Source: Psychroflexus sp. (GTDB lineage Bacteria > Bacteroidota > Bacteroidia > Flavobacteriales > Flavobacteriaceae). Taken from it: a stretch of DNA of 5,208 nt. The stretch is taken from assembly GCA_003565575.1 (NCBI GenBank), contig PXBV01000093.1:1-5208 (forward strand), in the 5' to 3' direction. Below, one piece after another: positions 5,081-5,208 of this stretch; the stretch's first letter is position 1, and each line of letters opens with the position of its first letter. The notes under the pieces are model-generated. The model had not been told where the DNA came from. It worked only from the letters and a program-made list of their open reading frames with translations, and made no database searches. Position numbers and translations under genes: made by a program.

Positions 5081-5208
5081 CCCGTGCTTTCTTTTCGTCC
5101 GTGCGTGGGGAAAGACACACTCTTTGACAAGCTCGGGATGGTGCGGTTGGCTTGAGCGGCTTGGCAATGTGTGTGGCTGTTGAGCGATGGCATCATAGCT
5201 TAGTTACA
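5081..5208. other. Non-coding GC-richer tail, probably an extension of the repeat zone or the next cassette
   Basis: The base composition is visibly richer in G and C than the cassette genes. It contains GACACACTC (5113-5121) and later GTGTGTGG, which are partly inverse and could pair weakly. A minus-strand open frame crosses it and repeat C, but its translation has no protein-like pattern and simply follows the repeat, so I do not call a gene. Confidence 0.4.

Noticed and set aside
4927..5196. Minus-strand open frame of 89 residues
   Set aside because: It is spread over repeat C and its GC-richer tail. The translation is cysteine-, histidine- and serine-rich without a domain pattern, and the frame follows the palindrome, so it is a by-product of the repeat.

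Overview
The window looks like chromosomal DNA of a Bacteroidota bacterium, probably a member of the Flavobacteriia. It is AT-rich. Its promoters resemble the Bacteroidota -7 element TAnnTTTG, and starts lack clear Shine-Dalgarno sequences. It encodes a DUF4834 protein next to a YfhO-type membrane protein, plus a Bacteroidota-style outer-membrane 'transporter'. Family names rest on my reading of the translations; no search was run.

Layout. Positions 1-1464 (minus strand) hold a two-gene unit: a DUF4834 small membrane protein, then a YfhO-family polytopic membrane protein that runs off the left edge. A 101-base gap carries two divergent promoter-like elements. It leads to a plus-strand gene for a secreted beta-barrel protein of the MetA-pathway/transporter family (1566-2453). 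These three look like ordinary resident genes.

From about 2454 onward the character changes to accessory DNA. There is a repeat-rich non-coding stretch with a strong inverted repeat (2564-2623). A decayed C-terminal remnant of an IS110-family transposase follows (about 2737-3129). After it come three long imperfect palindromic repeats, B (3149-3276), D (4174-4310) and C (4951-5080). Between them sit two compact minus-strand gene modules: a PadR-like regulator overlapping a four-helix membrane protein (3282-4072), and a ParE/RelE-type toxin-antitoxin pair (4317-4867) whose toxin is interrupted by a stop codon. The last 128 bases are non-coding and more GC-rich.

Read on the minus strand, each module has its own promoter-like sequence, its genes, and then a palindromic repeat within about 5 to 10 bases of the last stop codon. 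This is the organisation of integron gene cassettes followed by attC sites. The PadR/membrane module is bounded by an exact 9-base inverted pair (GTTAGCTAC / GTAGCTAAC), as expected for an integron-type cassette. Mismatches in the stems are almost all transitions that leave G-T wobble pairs on the plus strand. That points to one folded strand, either single-stranded DNA or RNA. No integrase gene is in view, so the proposal of a Bacteroidota cassette array with attC-like repeats remains an inference.
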